Source: Dehalogenimonas sp. W (GTDB taxonomy: Bacteria > Chloroflexota > Dehalococcoidia > Dehalococcoidales > Dehalococcoidaceae). From it: a DNA stretch of 64,000 nt. The stretch covers positions 868,001 through 932,000 of the forward strand of contig NZ_CP146612.1 in NCBI RefSeq assembly GCF_037094495.1, in the 5' to 3' direction. Each line of letters begins with the position of its first letter. The first letter of the stretch is position 1. Below the pieces are notes generated by a model. It had not been told where the DNA came from and searched no databases. It saw only the letters and a list, made by a program, of their open reading frames with translations. Both the position numbers and the translations under genes were made by a program. Below, piece by piece: positions 44,308 to 53,625 of this stretch.

Positions 44308-46671
44308 GTGGCGCTGATTACCCTGTCGCTGGCCTGGGTGACGGGGGTTTGGTTGGGGTCCATGGTCACTCCCTCATTCTGGTGGTTGCTGGCAGCGGTG
44401 CTGCCCGGCATTTTGATCCTCCTGCGAAAATGGCGGCGTGCCGGATTTATTATCGGACTGGCGGTGCTTCTGCTCACTGGTGGCGCTTATTCCAACCAAT
44501 CAGGGCTGGAGCCAGATGATGCAGGTCATATCTCCTGGTACACCGGAGGTGCCTATAATATTGAAGGCACTGTCAGCCGGATGCCGGAGGCCAAAGAAAA
44601 ATCCCAGGCGCTGCGTCTGACTGACCTCGTAATTCAAACCGATAGTAACCGGCAGTGGGTTACCGGCGCGATGCTGGTCTATGTGCCTCCTTTCCCGGAG
44701 TTCGTTTATGGTGACCGGATCACCGTGTTTGGCCGCCTGTCGGAGCCGCCGATTTTTGAGACCTTTGACTGGAGCGCCTATCTGGTTCGTGATGAAGTGT
44801 ATGCTACGGTGCTTTATCCGGAGGTCACCGCCGTTGACCCGGGCCACGGCAATTCTTTACTGGCTGGTATCTATAATCTGCGGCAGGCGCTGGCCGATGG
44901 AATGGAAAGTGTCCTCCCGGAGCCGCAGGCGTCTCTGGCTCAGGGTTTGACGCTGGGTATCCGGTCGGGCATTCCCGACGACGTCCGGCAGAACTTTGCC
45001 GACTCCGGTACTGCTCATCTACTGGCCATATCCGGGTTGCATCTGGGTATCATCGCCGGGGCGATATTGCTGGTTACCCGGGGGCTGCTGGGGCGCCGCG
45101 GCTATTGGTATGTCTGGCTGGCGATGGCCGGCATCTGGGGTTTTGTCATCCTGTCCGGTTTGGCGCCGCCGGTGGTCCGGGGCGCGGTGATGGCTTCTGT
45201 TTTTCTACTGGCCGAACTGTTCGGCCGGCAGAAGTCGGCGCTACCGGCCTTGTGCCTGACCGCGGCGGTTATGACGGCGGCTAATCCGCAGTTGCTCTGG
45301 TCGGCTTCATTTCAAATGACCTTTGGCGCCATGGCCGGGTTAATTTTCCTGTTGCCGCCACTGGAACACCTGGTTCGGCAACTGGCCGCCCGTTTTCCCG
45401 GAACCGGCAGCCGGTTCTACGGGATGGTATATTATCCTGCTGCCGGACTGGCAGTCACCACCGCGGCTATTGCTGGCGTCGCCCCATTAATTGCCTACTA
45501 CTTCGGCGGTGTATCCATGACCGGCGGTATCGCCACGCTGGCCGCAATGCCAGTGGTGCCGCTGGTTATCTTCGGCGGGCTGGCCACCGGGGCGGTTGCT
45601 CTGGCCAGTAATTTGCTGGCCGTACCGCTGGCCGGGATAACGTGGCTCGGTCTGACCTATTTGCTGAATGTCGCCCGGGTATTTTCTCAGCCGTCAGTGC
45701 CCGGTTTTGGTGACTTTGATGCGCTGTTCATCTGGGGGTTTTACGCTGTCATGGCGCTGGCAGCCTGGCAGTTCAACCGCTGGTATCGGCAGCAGGGCGA
45801 GGCTGAACGGCCTAAAAAAGCGAATGGCTTTAACTGGAAAATGGCTGTACCTTCAGTGATACTGGCGGCGGTGCTGGTCTCGGCGGGGCTATTTACTCCC
45901 GCCGATGAGCGTTTACGGGTGGTCTTTCTGGATGTCGGGCAGGGAGATGCGGTGTATATTCGGACTCCGGCCGGTCAGGATATCCTGATTGACGGCGGAC
46001 CTTCACCCCAACGTCTGGTCCAGGAACTGGGCCGTCAGATGCCTTTCTGGAACCGGACCATTGAACTGGTGGTGACCACCCACGCCGATGCTGACCATCT
46101 GACCGGGCTGCTGGAAGCCCTGAAACGCTATAAGGTCAATCAGGTGGTGCATTCCGGTGCTGCCGGCGACACCCAGCTTTATGAAGAATGGGCTGGACTG
46201 ATTACTGAACTGGACATCCCTTATGACCAGGTCGGTGCGGGTCAGCGCATTCGGCTGGCGGGCAATCTGGAATTTGAAGTGCTTAACCCCTTTAACGGCA
46301 CCACTGGTGATACTAATGAAGCCTCGTTGGTGCTGAGTCTGACTTATGACGAGGTATCCTTCCTGTTTACCGCCGACCTGCCGGCTGAGATTGAACGGGA
46401 ACTAATCTATCGCCGGTTGCTGCCTGATATCACGGTACTGAAGGTGGCTCATCACGGCTCTGCCGGTTCCACCAGCAATGCTTTTCTGACCGTCAGCCGA
46501 CCGGAACTGGCGGTGATTCAGGTGGGTAAGAACAGCTACGGCCATCCAGCAGCAGATGTGATAACGTCTCTGGAATCGTGGGTGGTCCCAGACGGCGTGT
46601 ACCGGACCGATTTGTCCGGCACCATCGCCATGGTAACCGACGGCCGCACTATCTGGCTGGAACAGAACTAA
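44308..46671 (+). CDS. comEC: DNA uptake channel ComEC/Rec2
   Basis: 787 residues from a GTG start. N-terminal OB-like region, then the ComEC membrane domain (GIRSGIPDDVRQNFADSGTAHLLAISGLHLGIIAG, LSGLAPPVVRGAVMAS) and a C-terminal metallo-beta-lactamase domain (VVFLDVGQGDAVYIRTP, TTHADADHLTGLL, LKVAHHGSAGS). Moves single-stranded DNA across the membrane. With comEA it shows that at least part of a natural-competence system is present. Confidence 0.95.
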   Translation: MALITLSLAWVTGVWLGSMVTPSFWWLLAAVLPGILILLRKWRRAGFIIGLAVLLLTGGAYSNQSGLEPDDAGHISWYTGGAYNIEGTVSRMPEAKEKSQALRLTDLVIQTDSNRQWVTGAMLVYVPPFPEFVYGDRITVFGRLSEPPIFETFDWSAYLVRDEVYATVLYPEVTAVDPGHGNSLLAGIYNLRQALADGMESVLPEPQASLAQGLTLGIRSGIPDDVRQNFADSGTAHLLAISGLHLGIIAGAILLVTRGLLGRRGYWYVWLAMAGIWGFVILSGLAPPVVRGAVMASVFLLAELFGRQKSALPALCLTAAVMTAANPQLLWSASFQMTFGAMAGLIFLLPPLEHLVRQLAARFPGTGSRFYGMVYYPAAGLAVTTAAIAGVAPLIAYYFGGVSMTGGIATLAAMPVVPLVIFGGLATGAVALASNLLAVPLAGITWLGLTYLLNVARVFSQPSVPGFGDFDALFIWGFYAVMALAAWQFNRWYRQQGEAERPKKANGFNWKMAVPSVILAAVLVSAGLFTPADERLRVVFLDVGQGDAVYIRTPAGQDILIDGGPSPQRLVQELGRQMPFWNRTIELVVTTHADADHLTGLLEALKRYKVNQVVHSGAAGDTQLYEEWAGLITELDIPYDQVGAGQRIRLAGNLEFEVLNPFNGTTGDTNEASLVLSLTYDEVSFLFTADLPAEIERELIYRRLLPDITVLKVAHHGSAGSTSNAFLTVSRPELAVIQVGKNSYGHPAADVITSLESWVVPDGVYRTDLSGTIAMVTDGRTIWLEQN

Positions 46672-46675
46672 TACA

Positions 46676-46873
46676 TCAGGCCGTCGGGTCAACCGTAATA
46701 GCCCCGGTAGGGCACTGGAACTCACAACCGCCTAATTGGTCGCATTTATCCGGGTCGGTGACCCGGCACGTATCGGTTTCCGGGTCAATCTCCAGTATCT
46801 GTCTGGGGCACATGGCCACACAGATGCCGCAGCCGGTACACAGGTCTTGTTCAATGGTAACTTTGTCTGCCAA
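46676..46873 (-). CDS. 4Fe-4S ferredoxin
   Basis: 65 residues from a TTG at 46873 (GGAG about 11 bases upstream). First cluster set CTGCGICVAMCP. The second part, CDQLGGCEFQCPTGA, has three Cys in the last half plus the expected Pro, so the second cluster may be complete only with the Cys in DTCRVT. Low-molecular-weight electron carrier. Convergent with comEC. Confidence 0.82.
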   Translation of the reverse strand: MADKVTIEQDLCTGCGICVAMCPRQILEIDPETDTCRVTDPDKCDQLGGCEFQCPTGAITVDPTA

Positions 46874-46892
46874 TTTGGGGATTCTCCTATGA

Positions 46893-47483
46893 TTAATTTC
46901 TGATATAACGCAGTTCCACGGCACCGCCCATTACAGCAGCGCGTTTTTCAACTTTCAGGCCGATTTTAGTAGTCAGTGCCTCCAGTCCTCCCGCCGCCTG
47001 ATAGGCCTTGAAGCAAGCGTAATGGTCGCCGCCGACCAGCCCCTCCAACAGGCGGATAAACCATTTGGCCGGAACACCGAAGTCCGCCAGCACCAGGACG
47101 CCGCCTTTTTTGACCACCCGCCGCATTTCTTCAATAACCTGAAGCTGGATTTCCGGCGGCTTTTCGTGGAGAGCCAGTGATATGGTAGCGTAATCAAAGG
47201 ACCGGCTCTTGAATAGCAAGGCCGCTGCGTCGGCTGTCTGGAAACTGATGTTTTCCCGCCTGGTGCGCCGCTTGTTAGCTTCAGCCACGGCAATCATCCT
47301 TTCATCCAGGTCAATGCCGTAAACCTCCAGACCCAATCCGGCAATATGCATGGCCTGGTCTCCGGTACCGCAACAGACATCTAAAACCTTCTCCCCGGGC
47401 TGCATCCCGGCGAACTCCGGTATCCCTTTCCGCAAATCTTTCAGCGCTCGGTCAATAAACAGGGAATAGAACCTGGCCATCAT
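46893..47483 (-). CDS. Class I SAM-dependent methyltransferase
   Basis: 196 residues. SAM-binding motif VLDVCCGTGDQAMH, acidic loop YGIDLDERMI, then post-motif TISLALHE and VLVLADFG. UbiE/COQ5-like, but the substrate cannot be assigned. Its start overlaps the end of the acetyltransferase gene by 4 bases (ATGA type), indicating one operon with it and the ferredoxin. Confidence 0.88.
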   Translation of the reverse strand: MMARFYSLFIDRALKDLRKGIPEFAGMQPGEKVLDVCCGTGDQAMHIAGLGLEVYGIDLDERMIAVAEANKRRTRRENISFQTADAAALLFKSRSFDYATISLALHEKPPEIQLQVIEEMRRVVKKGGVLVLADFGVPAKWFIRLLEGLVGGDHYACFKAYQAAGGLEALTTKIGLKVEKRAAVMGGAVELRYIRN

Positions 47484-48022
47484 CCCTGAAACTCTTCTTT
47501 TATTATGCTATACAATGCGGCGTCAAAGAACTCGCCGCGGTGCAGAAAAAACCGGCGGCGGCAGCCTTCATACTTCATGCCGAGTTTCTGCATCACCCGG
47601 CCGGAAGCGATATTGGGGGCGAGGTGATGGGCGATAACTGATTCCAGTCCCAGTGTTTTGAAGGCATACCTGATGACCGCCTGTCCGGCTTCGGTGGCAT
47701 AGCGCTGTCCCCAATATTCGCGGCCGATCCAGTAACCCATTTCAGCGCGTTTATGTTCCGGGGTCAGCACCAGCCCGATGGCGCCGATGATGTTCCGGGT
47801 GGTTTTATCGGTGATGGCGAAGACAATCTCCTGGCCGAAATCAAACTTTTCCTGATGGGTGGATATCCATTCTGCGGCGGCATATTTAGGGTAGGGGTAA
47901 GGGATGGCCGGAATATAACGGGACAGTTCCTCGTTATCAGCCAGGCGGGTTACTTCATCGGCATCCGCGGTGGTGAAGGGCCGGAGCCGGAGTCTTTCAG
48001 TTTCAAGTGTTGGACGAATCAT
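47480..48022 (-). CDS. GNAT acetyltransferase (RimJ/RimL-like)
   Basis: 180 residues. Acetyl-CoA binding region: MGYWIGREYWGQRYATEAGQA (the Q/R-x-x-G-x-A core) and IAHHLAPNIASGRVMQKLGMKYEG. Similar to RimJ/RimL and related N-acetyltransferases, which act on ribosomal protein N-termini or other amines. An extended -10 (TGC-TATAAT) lies at 48034-48039 on the minus strand, about 12 bases before the start. Confidence 0.9.
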   Translation of the reverse strand: MIRPTLETERLRLRPFTTADADEVTRLADNEELSRYIPAIPYPYPKYAAAEWISTHQEKFDFGQEIVFAITDKTTRNIIGAIGLVLTPEHKRAEMGYWIGREYWGQRYATEAGQAVIRYAFKTLGLESVIAHHLAPNIASGRVMQKLGMKYEGCRRRFFLHRGEFFDAALYSIIKEEFQG

Positions 48023-48174
48023 TTATTTACAAAAGTTATTATAGCATCGGGGCGGATTTCGGCCAATTTACCCGTTCGTCGTCTGTCGCCTTCGGTGTAA
48101 TTGACACCTATAAACTTGTATGGTACTTTGAAGTATAGTGCGTTTGAGGCACGTTGAATTTAAAGGAGTTCCAC

Positions 48175-48399
48175 ATGCAGGAAAAGGTTAAGGAAGTTTT
48201 GGAAAAAGTCCGTCCCAATTTGCAGGCTGACGGCGGTGACGTTGAGTTCGTCAGTGTCAGTGAAGATGGTGTCGTCACGGTTAAGCTGACCGGCAGTTGC
48301 GCCGGTTGCCCCATGTCTCAGATGACCCTCAAGAACGGCATTGAGCGCCTGTTGAAGAAGGAAATCCCTGAGGTTAAGGAAGTCGTTTCTGCGGCCTAA
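48175..48399 (+). CDS. nfu: NifU-like C-terminal domain protein (Fe-S scaffold)
   Basis: 74 residues from the ATG at 48175 after a strong site AAAGGAG. NfuA-type: VRPNLQADGGDVEFVSV, GSCAGCPMSQMTLKNGIERLL with the Cys-x-x-Cys pair. Carries [4Fe-4S] clusters to apoproteins; useful given the many Fe-S enzymes here. Terminator follows. Confidence 0.94.
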   Translation: MQEKVKEVLEKVRPNLQADGGDVEFVSVSEDGVVTVKLTGSCAGCPMSQMTLKNGIERLLKKEIPEVKEVVSAA

Positions 48400-48424
48400 G
48401 CCGTCTACTCGTCTTTCCACACTG

Positions 48425-48452
48425 AAGCCCGCTGGTTACAGCGGGCTTTTTG
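48425..48452 (+). terminator. Terminator of nfu
   Basis: Stem AAGCCCGCTG / CAGCGGGCTT followed by TTTTT. Confidence 0.9.
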
Positions 48453-48538
48453 TGTTTAAAAATGACCGGTCGGGCGGGACAGGCATACTTGCCTCCGGCG
48501 GGTAAGGTCAAAGTTCCACCAGCGCCTGAACGCTGATG

Positions 48539-49756
48539 CTAGTCTTCGGTTTCCAGCTTGAAAGCCTCGTGGAGGGCCTGCACCGCTTCGGTCACCCGGC
48601 CTTTATCAATCAGGACGGTGATGCGAATCTCGGAAGTGGCAATCAGGCCGATATTGATGCCGGCATCGGTCAGGGTGCGGAACATCTTGGCGGCATAGCC
48701 GGGCGAACTCTGGATGCCGGTGCCCACAATGCTGACCTTGCCGATGTTGGGATCGGCGACGATGTCCGTAGCCCCCAGTTCCTCAGCGATGGGTTTAATG
48801 ACCTCCATAGCACGTGGCAGGCAGGACTCGGCGACGGTGAAGGTCAGGTCGGTGATACGCTGGACGGAGGCGTTCTGCACGATGGTATCAACGCTGATGC
48901 CGGCCCGCGCCATCGGTTCAAAGACTGAAGCGGCGATGCCCGGCTTGTCAGGCACCCTGAGTAAGGTTATCTTGGCGACGTCCAGGTCATGGGCGATTCC
49001 GCTGATTTTATTTCTGAATTCCATCTTTCCTCCGTGAATCAGTGTGCCGGGATTATCATTGAAACTGGAAGCCACCAGGATGGGGATTTTGTATATTTGC
49101 CCCAGTTCCACGGCGCGGGGGTGCATGATCTTGGCCCCGTAGCTGGCCAGTTCCAGCATTTCTTCATAACAGATTTCTTTGAGCCGTCGCGCCTGAGGCA
49201 CGACCCGCGGGTCGGCGGTATAAACACCGTCTACATCGGTAAAACGCTCACAGACCTCGGCTCCCAGTTTGGCTGCCAGGGCCACCGCCGAGGTGTCAGA
49301 GCCGCCGCGGCCCAGGGTGGTAACCTCCATGCCGTCGGTAATACCCTGGAAACCGGCGACGATGATAATGCGGCCTTCGTGGAGTTCCCGGTGAATTCGG
49401 CCGGGGTCAATATCGGTAATGCGCGCCTGAGAGTAAGAGCCGTCGGTCCGGATACCCGCCTGAGCGCCGGTCAGGCTGATGGCGTCATGGCCCAGATGTT
49501 TTAAAGTCATGGCCAGCAGGGTGGAGGAGACGACCTCGCCGGTGGACATCAGGACGTCCAATTCCCGGGGGTCGGGTTTGTCGGTGAGGGAGCGGGCCAG
49601 CTCAATCAGGTCATCGGTAGAGTCACCCATGGCCGAAACCACCGCGACCACCTGATTGCCTCTTTCCTTGGTGGCGATGATGCGGGCAGCCACGGCACGG
49701 ATACGTTCCGCGCTGCCGACTGAGGTGCCGCCGTATTTCTGTACGATTATGGTCAT
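48539..49756 (-). CDS. lysC: Aspartate kinase
   Basis: 405 residues. Phosphorylates aspartate, first step to Lys, Met, Thr. N-terminal VQKYGGTSVGSAERIR, FQGITDGMEVTTLGRGGSDTSAVALAAKLGA (the aspartate/ATP loop), then two ACT domains at the C-terminus (ITLLRVPDKPGIAASVFEPMA; VSIVGTGIQSSPGYAAKMF). Feedback inhibition by Lys and Thr is likely. Single copy here. Confidence 0.97.
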   Translation of the reverse strand: MTIIVQKYGGTSVGSAERIRAVAARIIATKERGNQVVAVVSAMGDSTDDLIELARSLTDKPDPRELDVLMSTGEVVSSTLLAMTLKHLGHDAISLTGAQAGIRTDGSYSQARITDIDPGRIHRELHEGRIIIVAGFQGITDGMEVTTLGRGGSDTSAVALAAKLGAEVCERFTDVDGVYTADPRVVPQARRLKEICYEEMLELASYGAKIMHPRAVELGQIYKIPILVASSFNDNPGTLIHGGKMEFRNKISGIAHDLDVAKITLLRVPDKPGIAASVFEPMARAGISVDTIVQNASVQRITDLTFTVAESCLPRAMEVIKPIAEELGATDIVADPNIGKVSIVGTGIQSSPGYAAKMFRTLTDAGINIGLIATSEIRITVLIDKGRVTEAVQALHEAFKLETED

Positions 49757-49803
49757 ATTACCTCACCCGAGACAGATTAATGTTGCTGCTTGTTTTCAAG
49801 GCC

Positions 49804-50664
49804 TTACCAATAGATAGTCGCCGCGCGGACAATCCCCATAGTTTCCCAGTAATAACCACCCAGGGTGTCCGCCAGCGCGTCCATTTCCAGCCGCAGGTCT
49901 TCCAGACGGTTGTACCAGCTTTTCAAATAGCTGTAGTTGTAACTTCCGGAGCTGACGGCCTGATTATATTCCGTGACCTGCGTTTCATAGTCTGCCCGGA
50001 GCGTCTCAAAACTTTCCAGCCGTTCCAGATACGTCAGGTAATCATTATAGAATGGCGAGGCGGCGACCTCAAGCGAGATAACCCCGTATTCACTTCCAAT
50101 TTGGACATAGGCTACCTTGTCGTAACTGTCCGACAGCACCTGCCCCAGCCCCCGGCCGCCGGTGTCATAGGATGACGTGGCATCAATGACGACCAGCCCA
50201 CGGTCAGTGGTTTGGAAGACGGTGGCGGCGTGGCCGATGGCGCGGTCAGTAAAATCAATCGCCACCCAGCCGGCGCGGATGCCGGCAGCTTCGGCGGCGT
50301 TGTGCAGATCCTGTGCGAAACCGCCGCACATATACAGGTCTTGCAGATAGGCGTTCCGGTCGGTGCTATCCGACCGGATAAAGGCTAACAGCTCAGCCCA
50401 GGTCGGATCCGAGGCCGCTGGATTATTAACCAGCTTTACCACCGGACCATCGGGATAAAGCACATAGGGAGGCTGGACGCCGTCATGCGCCAGAGCCCCG
50501 CTGATGGAATTGAGGCCGGCGGCTTGATCCGGCGCACCGAGGGTGACCGGCGGTGTTATCGGGTCGCCGATGGCTGGAAGCGACAGGGAACAGGCCGATA
50601 AGGCCAGCACCAGAACAACCAATGAGGCGGTCAGCCAACTGTGTTTAATATGCTTAAGGAACAT
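49804..50664 (-). CDS. Lipoprotein with transglutaminase-like domain
   Basis: 286 residues. Lipobox LALSACS (Cys about residue 25). A Cys-His-Asp set of the transglutaminase fold is visible: LYMCGGFAQDLHNAAEAAGIRAGWV (Cys about residue 112), GHAATVF (His) and VVIDATSS (Asp). The C-terminus (about 210-286) is a coiled-coil. Probably an extracellular enzyme acting on peptides or the cell surface; the substrate is unknown. Alone in its unit, just downstream of a small membrane protein. Confidence 0.75.
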   Translation of the reverse strand: MFLKHIKHSWLTASLVVLVLALSACSLSLPAIGDPITPPVTLGAPDQAAGLNSISGALAHDGVQPPYVLYPDGPVVKLVNNPAASDPTWAELLAFIRSDSTDRNAYLQDLYMCGGFAQDLHNAAEAAGIRAGWVAIDFTDRAIGHAATVFQTTDRGLVVIDATSSYDTGGRGLGQVLSDSYDKVAYVQIGSEYGVISLEVAASPFYNDYLTYLERLESFETLRADYETQVTEYNQAVSSGSYNYSYLKSWYNRLEDLRLEMDALADTLGGYYWETMGIVRAATIYW

Positions 50665-50691
50665 TATTGCATTACCAATCCGGCGGTAAGG

Positions 50692-50901
50692 TTAGGACAG
50701 AAAGATGCCGGCGAGGACGGCGACAGCCACAATACCAATGATAATCCAGAACCAGACCGGCAGGCCGCCACCGGAAGGATTGTCGCCGCGATAACGCGGC
50801 CGGCCTTCGCGCCGGGCTTCGCAACAGGCGACGCAGGTACAGGCCGGCGGGTGACCGCCGTAACGGGCGGCGCGGTAGGTTTCATCTTCTCTGGGACACA
50901 T
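50692..50901 (-). CDS. Small Cys-rich single-pass membrane protein
   Basis: 69 residues. N-terminal Cys-rich, basic part (CPREDETYRAARYGGHPPAC, CVACCEARREG) and one C-terminal helix (VWFWIIIGIVAVAVLAGIFL). No known family. A ribosome site AGAGGTG lies before the ATG at 50901. The frame starting at 50912 in another reading is a shadow of this gene. Confidence 0.6.
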   Translation of the reverse strand: MCPREDETYRAARYGGHPPACTCVACCEARREGRPRYRGDNPSGGGLPVWFWIIIGIVAVAVLAGIFLS

Positions 50902-51012
50902 GGCAAATACACCTCTTGGGACTCATTTTACAAGCAAATACTGAATCGCACGAACAAAAGGCTGTAAATTTCAGAATTACTCTGGTCCCGGGATCAGCCT
51001 CCTTGGGATTAT

Positions 51013-52200
51013 TTAGCCTCTGACCACCATGCTCATCAGGTAGTGGCCTTCGGTGACCGTCATCTCGGTTTTCTGGGCTTCCGCCTCGGTAAAGCGCCGA
51101 GCGCCGGTGATGCGGACGCCGGAGCCCCAGATCATGAACGGCACCGGTTCGGCGGCGTGGGTGCGGATTGCCAGCGGCGTCGGGTGATCCGGCATGACCA
51201 GCACCCGCAGTTTATCTTTTTTGTAATCCCGAATCTGACTGATCATTTCCCGGTCAATATCCTCCAGGGCTTTGACCTTGCCGGCGGTGTCGCCGGAGTG
51301 AGCGGCTTCATCCGGGGCTTCCACATGCACGACCACCAGGTCATAATCATCCAGAGCTTTGAGGGCCCCGGCCATCTGGCCCCGGTAATTATTATCAATA
51401 TTGTCGGTCACCCCCGGAATGTCCAGAATATCCATGCCCTGCATCTGGGCGAGGCCGCGGAGCAGGTCAACTCCCGAGGTTAAGGCGGAATTGATACCGT
51501 AGCGATCCTTAAAGGAAGGCATATCGGGCAGCGGGCCACAGCCCCAGAAGAGCCAGATACCGGTAGCTGGTTTTTCGCCGCGGGCGATCCGGGCGGCGTT
51601 GACCGGATGGTCTTTGAGTATCGGTTCCGAGTCCGCCATGATGGATCGCAGCAGACTGTTGCTGTCACCCTGCGGCAGGTATTCTGCCACCGGCTGGTCG
51701 GCAATGTCGTGGGGCGGGGTACAGGCCGCGTTAAGGGTGTCAGCGTGGCCTTTGAGTTTTAAAATATGCCGGTAGCCGACACCGGGGAAGAAAGAACGGT
51801 CAGCTGCGCCCAGTTTTTCGTTCAAAGTTTCAATGATGGCGGCGGACTCGGCTGAGCTGATGTGTCCGGCCGCGTAACTGCTCATCTTGCCGTCGTTGAG
51901 GGTTACTAGGTTAGCGCGGAAGACCACTTCATCATCTTCAACACTGATCCCCAGGCTTTTGGCTTCAATGGCGGCGCGGCCTTTATAGAAAACCCGGGGA
52001 TTATAGCCCAATACGGACATACAGGCGCAGGCGCTGGAAGGCTCCATGCCTTCCGGGACGGTGCTGGTCATACCCACCGTAGCGCGGCGGGCCATCTGGT
52101 CAAGGTTAGGGGTGGCGGCCGCGTCCAGAGCCGTCTTGCCGCCGAGTGATTCCACCGGCCATCCGGAGGCGCCGTCAACGATGATTACGATGTATTTCAT
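51013..52200 (-). CDS. apgM: Cofactor-independent phosphoglycerate mutase (archaeal-type ApgM)
   Basis: 395 residues. Interconverts 3- and 2-phosphoglycerate. Alkaline-phosphatase superfamily motifs: YIVIIVDGASGWP at the N-terminus, EGMEPSSACACMSVLGYNP around the catalytic Ser, VHVEAPDEAAHSGDTAGKVKALEDID, and VLVMPDHPTPLAIRTHAAEPVPF. The archaeal-type length and motifs set it apart from the longer bacterial GpmI. Typical of Dehalococcoidia-like genomes. Confidence 0.95.
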   Translation of the reverse strand: MKYIVIIVDGASGWPVESLGGKTALDAAATPNLDQMARRATVGMTSTVPEGMEPSSACACMSVLGYNPRVFYKGRAAIEAKSLGISVEDDEVVFRANLVTLNDGKMSSYAAGHISSAESAAIIETLNEKLGAADRSFFPGVGYRHILKLKGHADTLNAACTPPHDIADQPVAEYLPQGDSNSLLRSIMADSEPILKDHPVNAARIARGEKPATGIWLFWGCGPLPDMPSFKDRYGINSALTSGVDLLRGLAQMQGMDILDIPGVTDNIDNNYRGQMAGALKALDDYDLVVVHVEAPDEAAHSGDTAGKVKALEDIDREMISQIRDYKKDKLRVLVMPDHPTPLAIRTHAAEPVPFMIWGSGVRITGARRFTEAEAQKTEMTVTEGHYLMSMVVRG

Positions 52201-52253
52201 AAAGCTATCCTATTTGCTTTAGTCAAAACATAAAGCATATAATATCCATCTGG

Positions 52254-52331
52254 CGGGGCGTAGCGCAGCCTGGTTAGCGCGCAGCGTTCGGGACGCTGAG
52301 GCCGGAAGTTCGAATCTTCTCGCCCCGACCA
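52254..52331 (+). tRNA. tRNA-Pro (anticodon CGG)
   Basis: Acceptor CGGGGCG / CGCCCCG, anticodon stem CAGCG / CGCTG with loop TTCGGGA, T-arm GGAAGTTCGAATCTTC, encoded CCA at 52329-52331. Confidence 0.95.
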
Positions 52332-52374
52332 TTCTTCATTCAATCCACCTGTTACACCGTACATACTACCATAA

Positions 52375-53148
52375 TCAGAGGGAATTTTCCGTTTTGATCC
52401 GCTCCCACAGCTCGTTCTGCTGCTCAAAAGTCAGTTCTTTGAAAGCCAGACCCTGCTCACAGCAGTAATTCTCCATGGCGCGAAAGCGCTGGTAAAACTT
52501 CCGTGAGGCACCCCGCAGAGCGCTTTCGGCGTCAATGCCCTGGCGGCGGGCGTAATTGACCATGGTGAAAAGAATGTCTCCGAATTCCTCTTCCTTTTCG
52601 GCCGCCGTAGCCGCCTGTTTCAGTTCGGCGACTTCTTCGTTCAGCTTATCCAGCACTCCGTCGTCAGTTGCCCAGTCAAAGCCGACTCTGGCCACCCTGC
52701 CCTGGATTTCCTGAGAGTAGGCCAGGGCGGGCATGGCTTTCGGAGCACCGTCCAGCATGGAAGCGCCTTGCGGGCGCTCCGCTTTTTTGATGTCTTCCCA
52801 GTGGCGCAAGACTTCTGAAGAATCGGTGGCATTCCGGTCGCCGAAGATATGAGGGTGGCGGCGGATTAGCTTGGCGGTGATGCCGGCAATAACGTCATTG
52901 ATGGTGAAGGTGCCGGCTTCGGCAGCGATACGGGCATGAAAGACCACCTGCATCAAGAGGTCGCCCAGTTCGGTTTTCAGTTCGGTGGTGTCGCCGGCGT
53001 CCAGGGCTTCCAGAACCTCATAACATTCTTCCAACAACGAGTCGCGGATGGATAAGTGCGTCTGTTCCCGGTCCCAGGGACAACCTTCGGGCGACCGCAG
53101 CCGGTCAATGATGTCAACGAGCGTCTGGAAATCTCCGGCCTGGTTCAA
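52375..53148 (-). CDS. mazG: Nucleoside triphosphate pyrophosphohydrolase MazG
   Basis: 257 residues, two MazG modules. EEC and DxxM motifs: LLEECYEVLEALD ... ELGDLLMQVVFHA, and VAELKQAATAAEKEEEFGDILF. LRSPEGCPWDREQTH at the N-terminus. Hydrolyses (p)ppGpp and non-canonical NTPs. A promoter reading toward it lies in element B at 53441-53469, some 290 bases upstream, so it may have a long leader RNA. Confidence 0.95.
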   Translation of the reverse strand: MNQAGDFQTLVDIIDRLRSPEGCPWDREQTHLSIRDSLLEECYEVLEALDAGDTTELKTELGDLLMQVVFHARIAAEAGTFTINDVIAGITAKLIRRHPHIFGDRNATDSSEVLRHWEDIKKAERPQGASMLDGAPKAMPALAYSQEIQGRVARVGFDWATDDGVLDKLNEEVAELKQAATAAEKEEEFGDILFTMVNYARRQGIDAESALRGASRKFYQRFRAMENYCCEQGLAFKELTFEQQNELWERIKTENSL

Positions 53149-53547
53149 GGTACCTCCTGTGAGCGAAGTGCATGTCCATTATACGCCGGTGGATGAGACC
53201 TGTCAGCCCGACAGCTTAAAGCAGCAGCCTTGAAGCCTGTTTACGGTCGTCAACCGACACTCTTCTTCAGCCGACAGTGGGGGGGTCTTGATGTGGTTAG
53301 CCCGTCATCATCAAGGTTCGAATCCTTGATGGAAAGCGAAGGAAACGACTCTACTATTTACGATTGAAAATCAGTTTCGGGACAAAAAACCGCATTAAAA
53401 ACAATTCATACTAATATATACTGATAAAAACACAGAACATATAATAGCATATTATCCAGTGTTTGGCAAGGGGCAAATGTCTCATTTGAGAGAAATATTT
53501 TTCTTTTACAGTCGGCGGCATTTTGGGATAGAATATAGGCTCCTCAA
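53149..53547. repeat. Non-coding gap with dispersed element, copy B
   Basis: 400 bases between mazG and tRNA-Val. The core at about 53337-53490 is related to element A at 13377-13536 (CGAAGGA-ACGA, TTTACGATTGAAAAT, AGAACATATAATAGCAT, GCAAGGGGCAAATGTC). On the minus strand a promoter (-35 TTGCCA 53464-53469, 17 bases, -10 TATTAT 53441-53446) reads through the element toward mazG. Downstream on that transcript lies a tRNA T-arm-like stem, CATCAAG-GTTCGAATC-CTTGATG (53310-53332 in plus-strand reading), without the rest of a tRNA, and three CTTGATG/CATCAAG arms that can pair in alternative ways. Confidence 0.5.
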
Positions 53548-53624
53548 GGGCGGTTAGCTCAGTTGGTTAGAGCACCTGCTTTACACGCAGGGTGTCACAG
53601 GTTCGAGTCCTGTACTGCCCACCA
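53548..53624 (+). tRNA. tRNA-Val (anticodon TAC)
   Basis: Acceptor GGGCGGT / ACTGCCC, anticodon stem CCTGC / GCAGG with loop TTTACAC, T-arm CACAGGTTCGAGTCCTGTA, CCA at 53622-53624. Its 3' end is the left boundary of the island. Confidence 0.97.
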
Positions 53625-53625
53625 A
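53612..53625. repeat. Left attachment-like site in tRNA-Val 3' end
   Basis: GTACTGCCCACCAA, repeated exactly at 59072-59085 and with one change at 58455-58467. The position at the acceptor end is typical for tRNA-targeted integrases. Confidence 0.6.

Noticed and set aside
53310-53332. A tRNA gene on the strength of the T-arm
   Set aside because: No matching acceptor stem or anticodon arm can be drawn.
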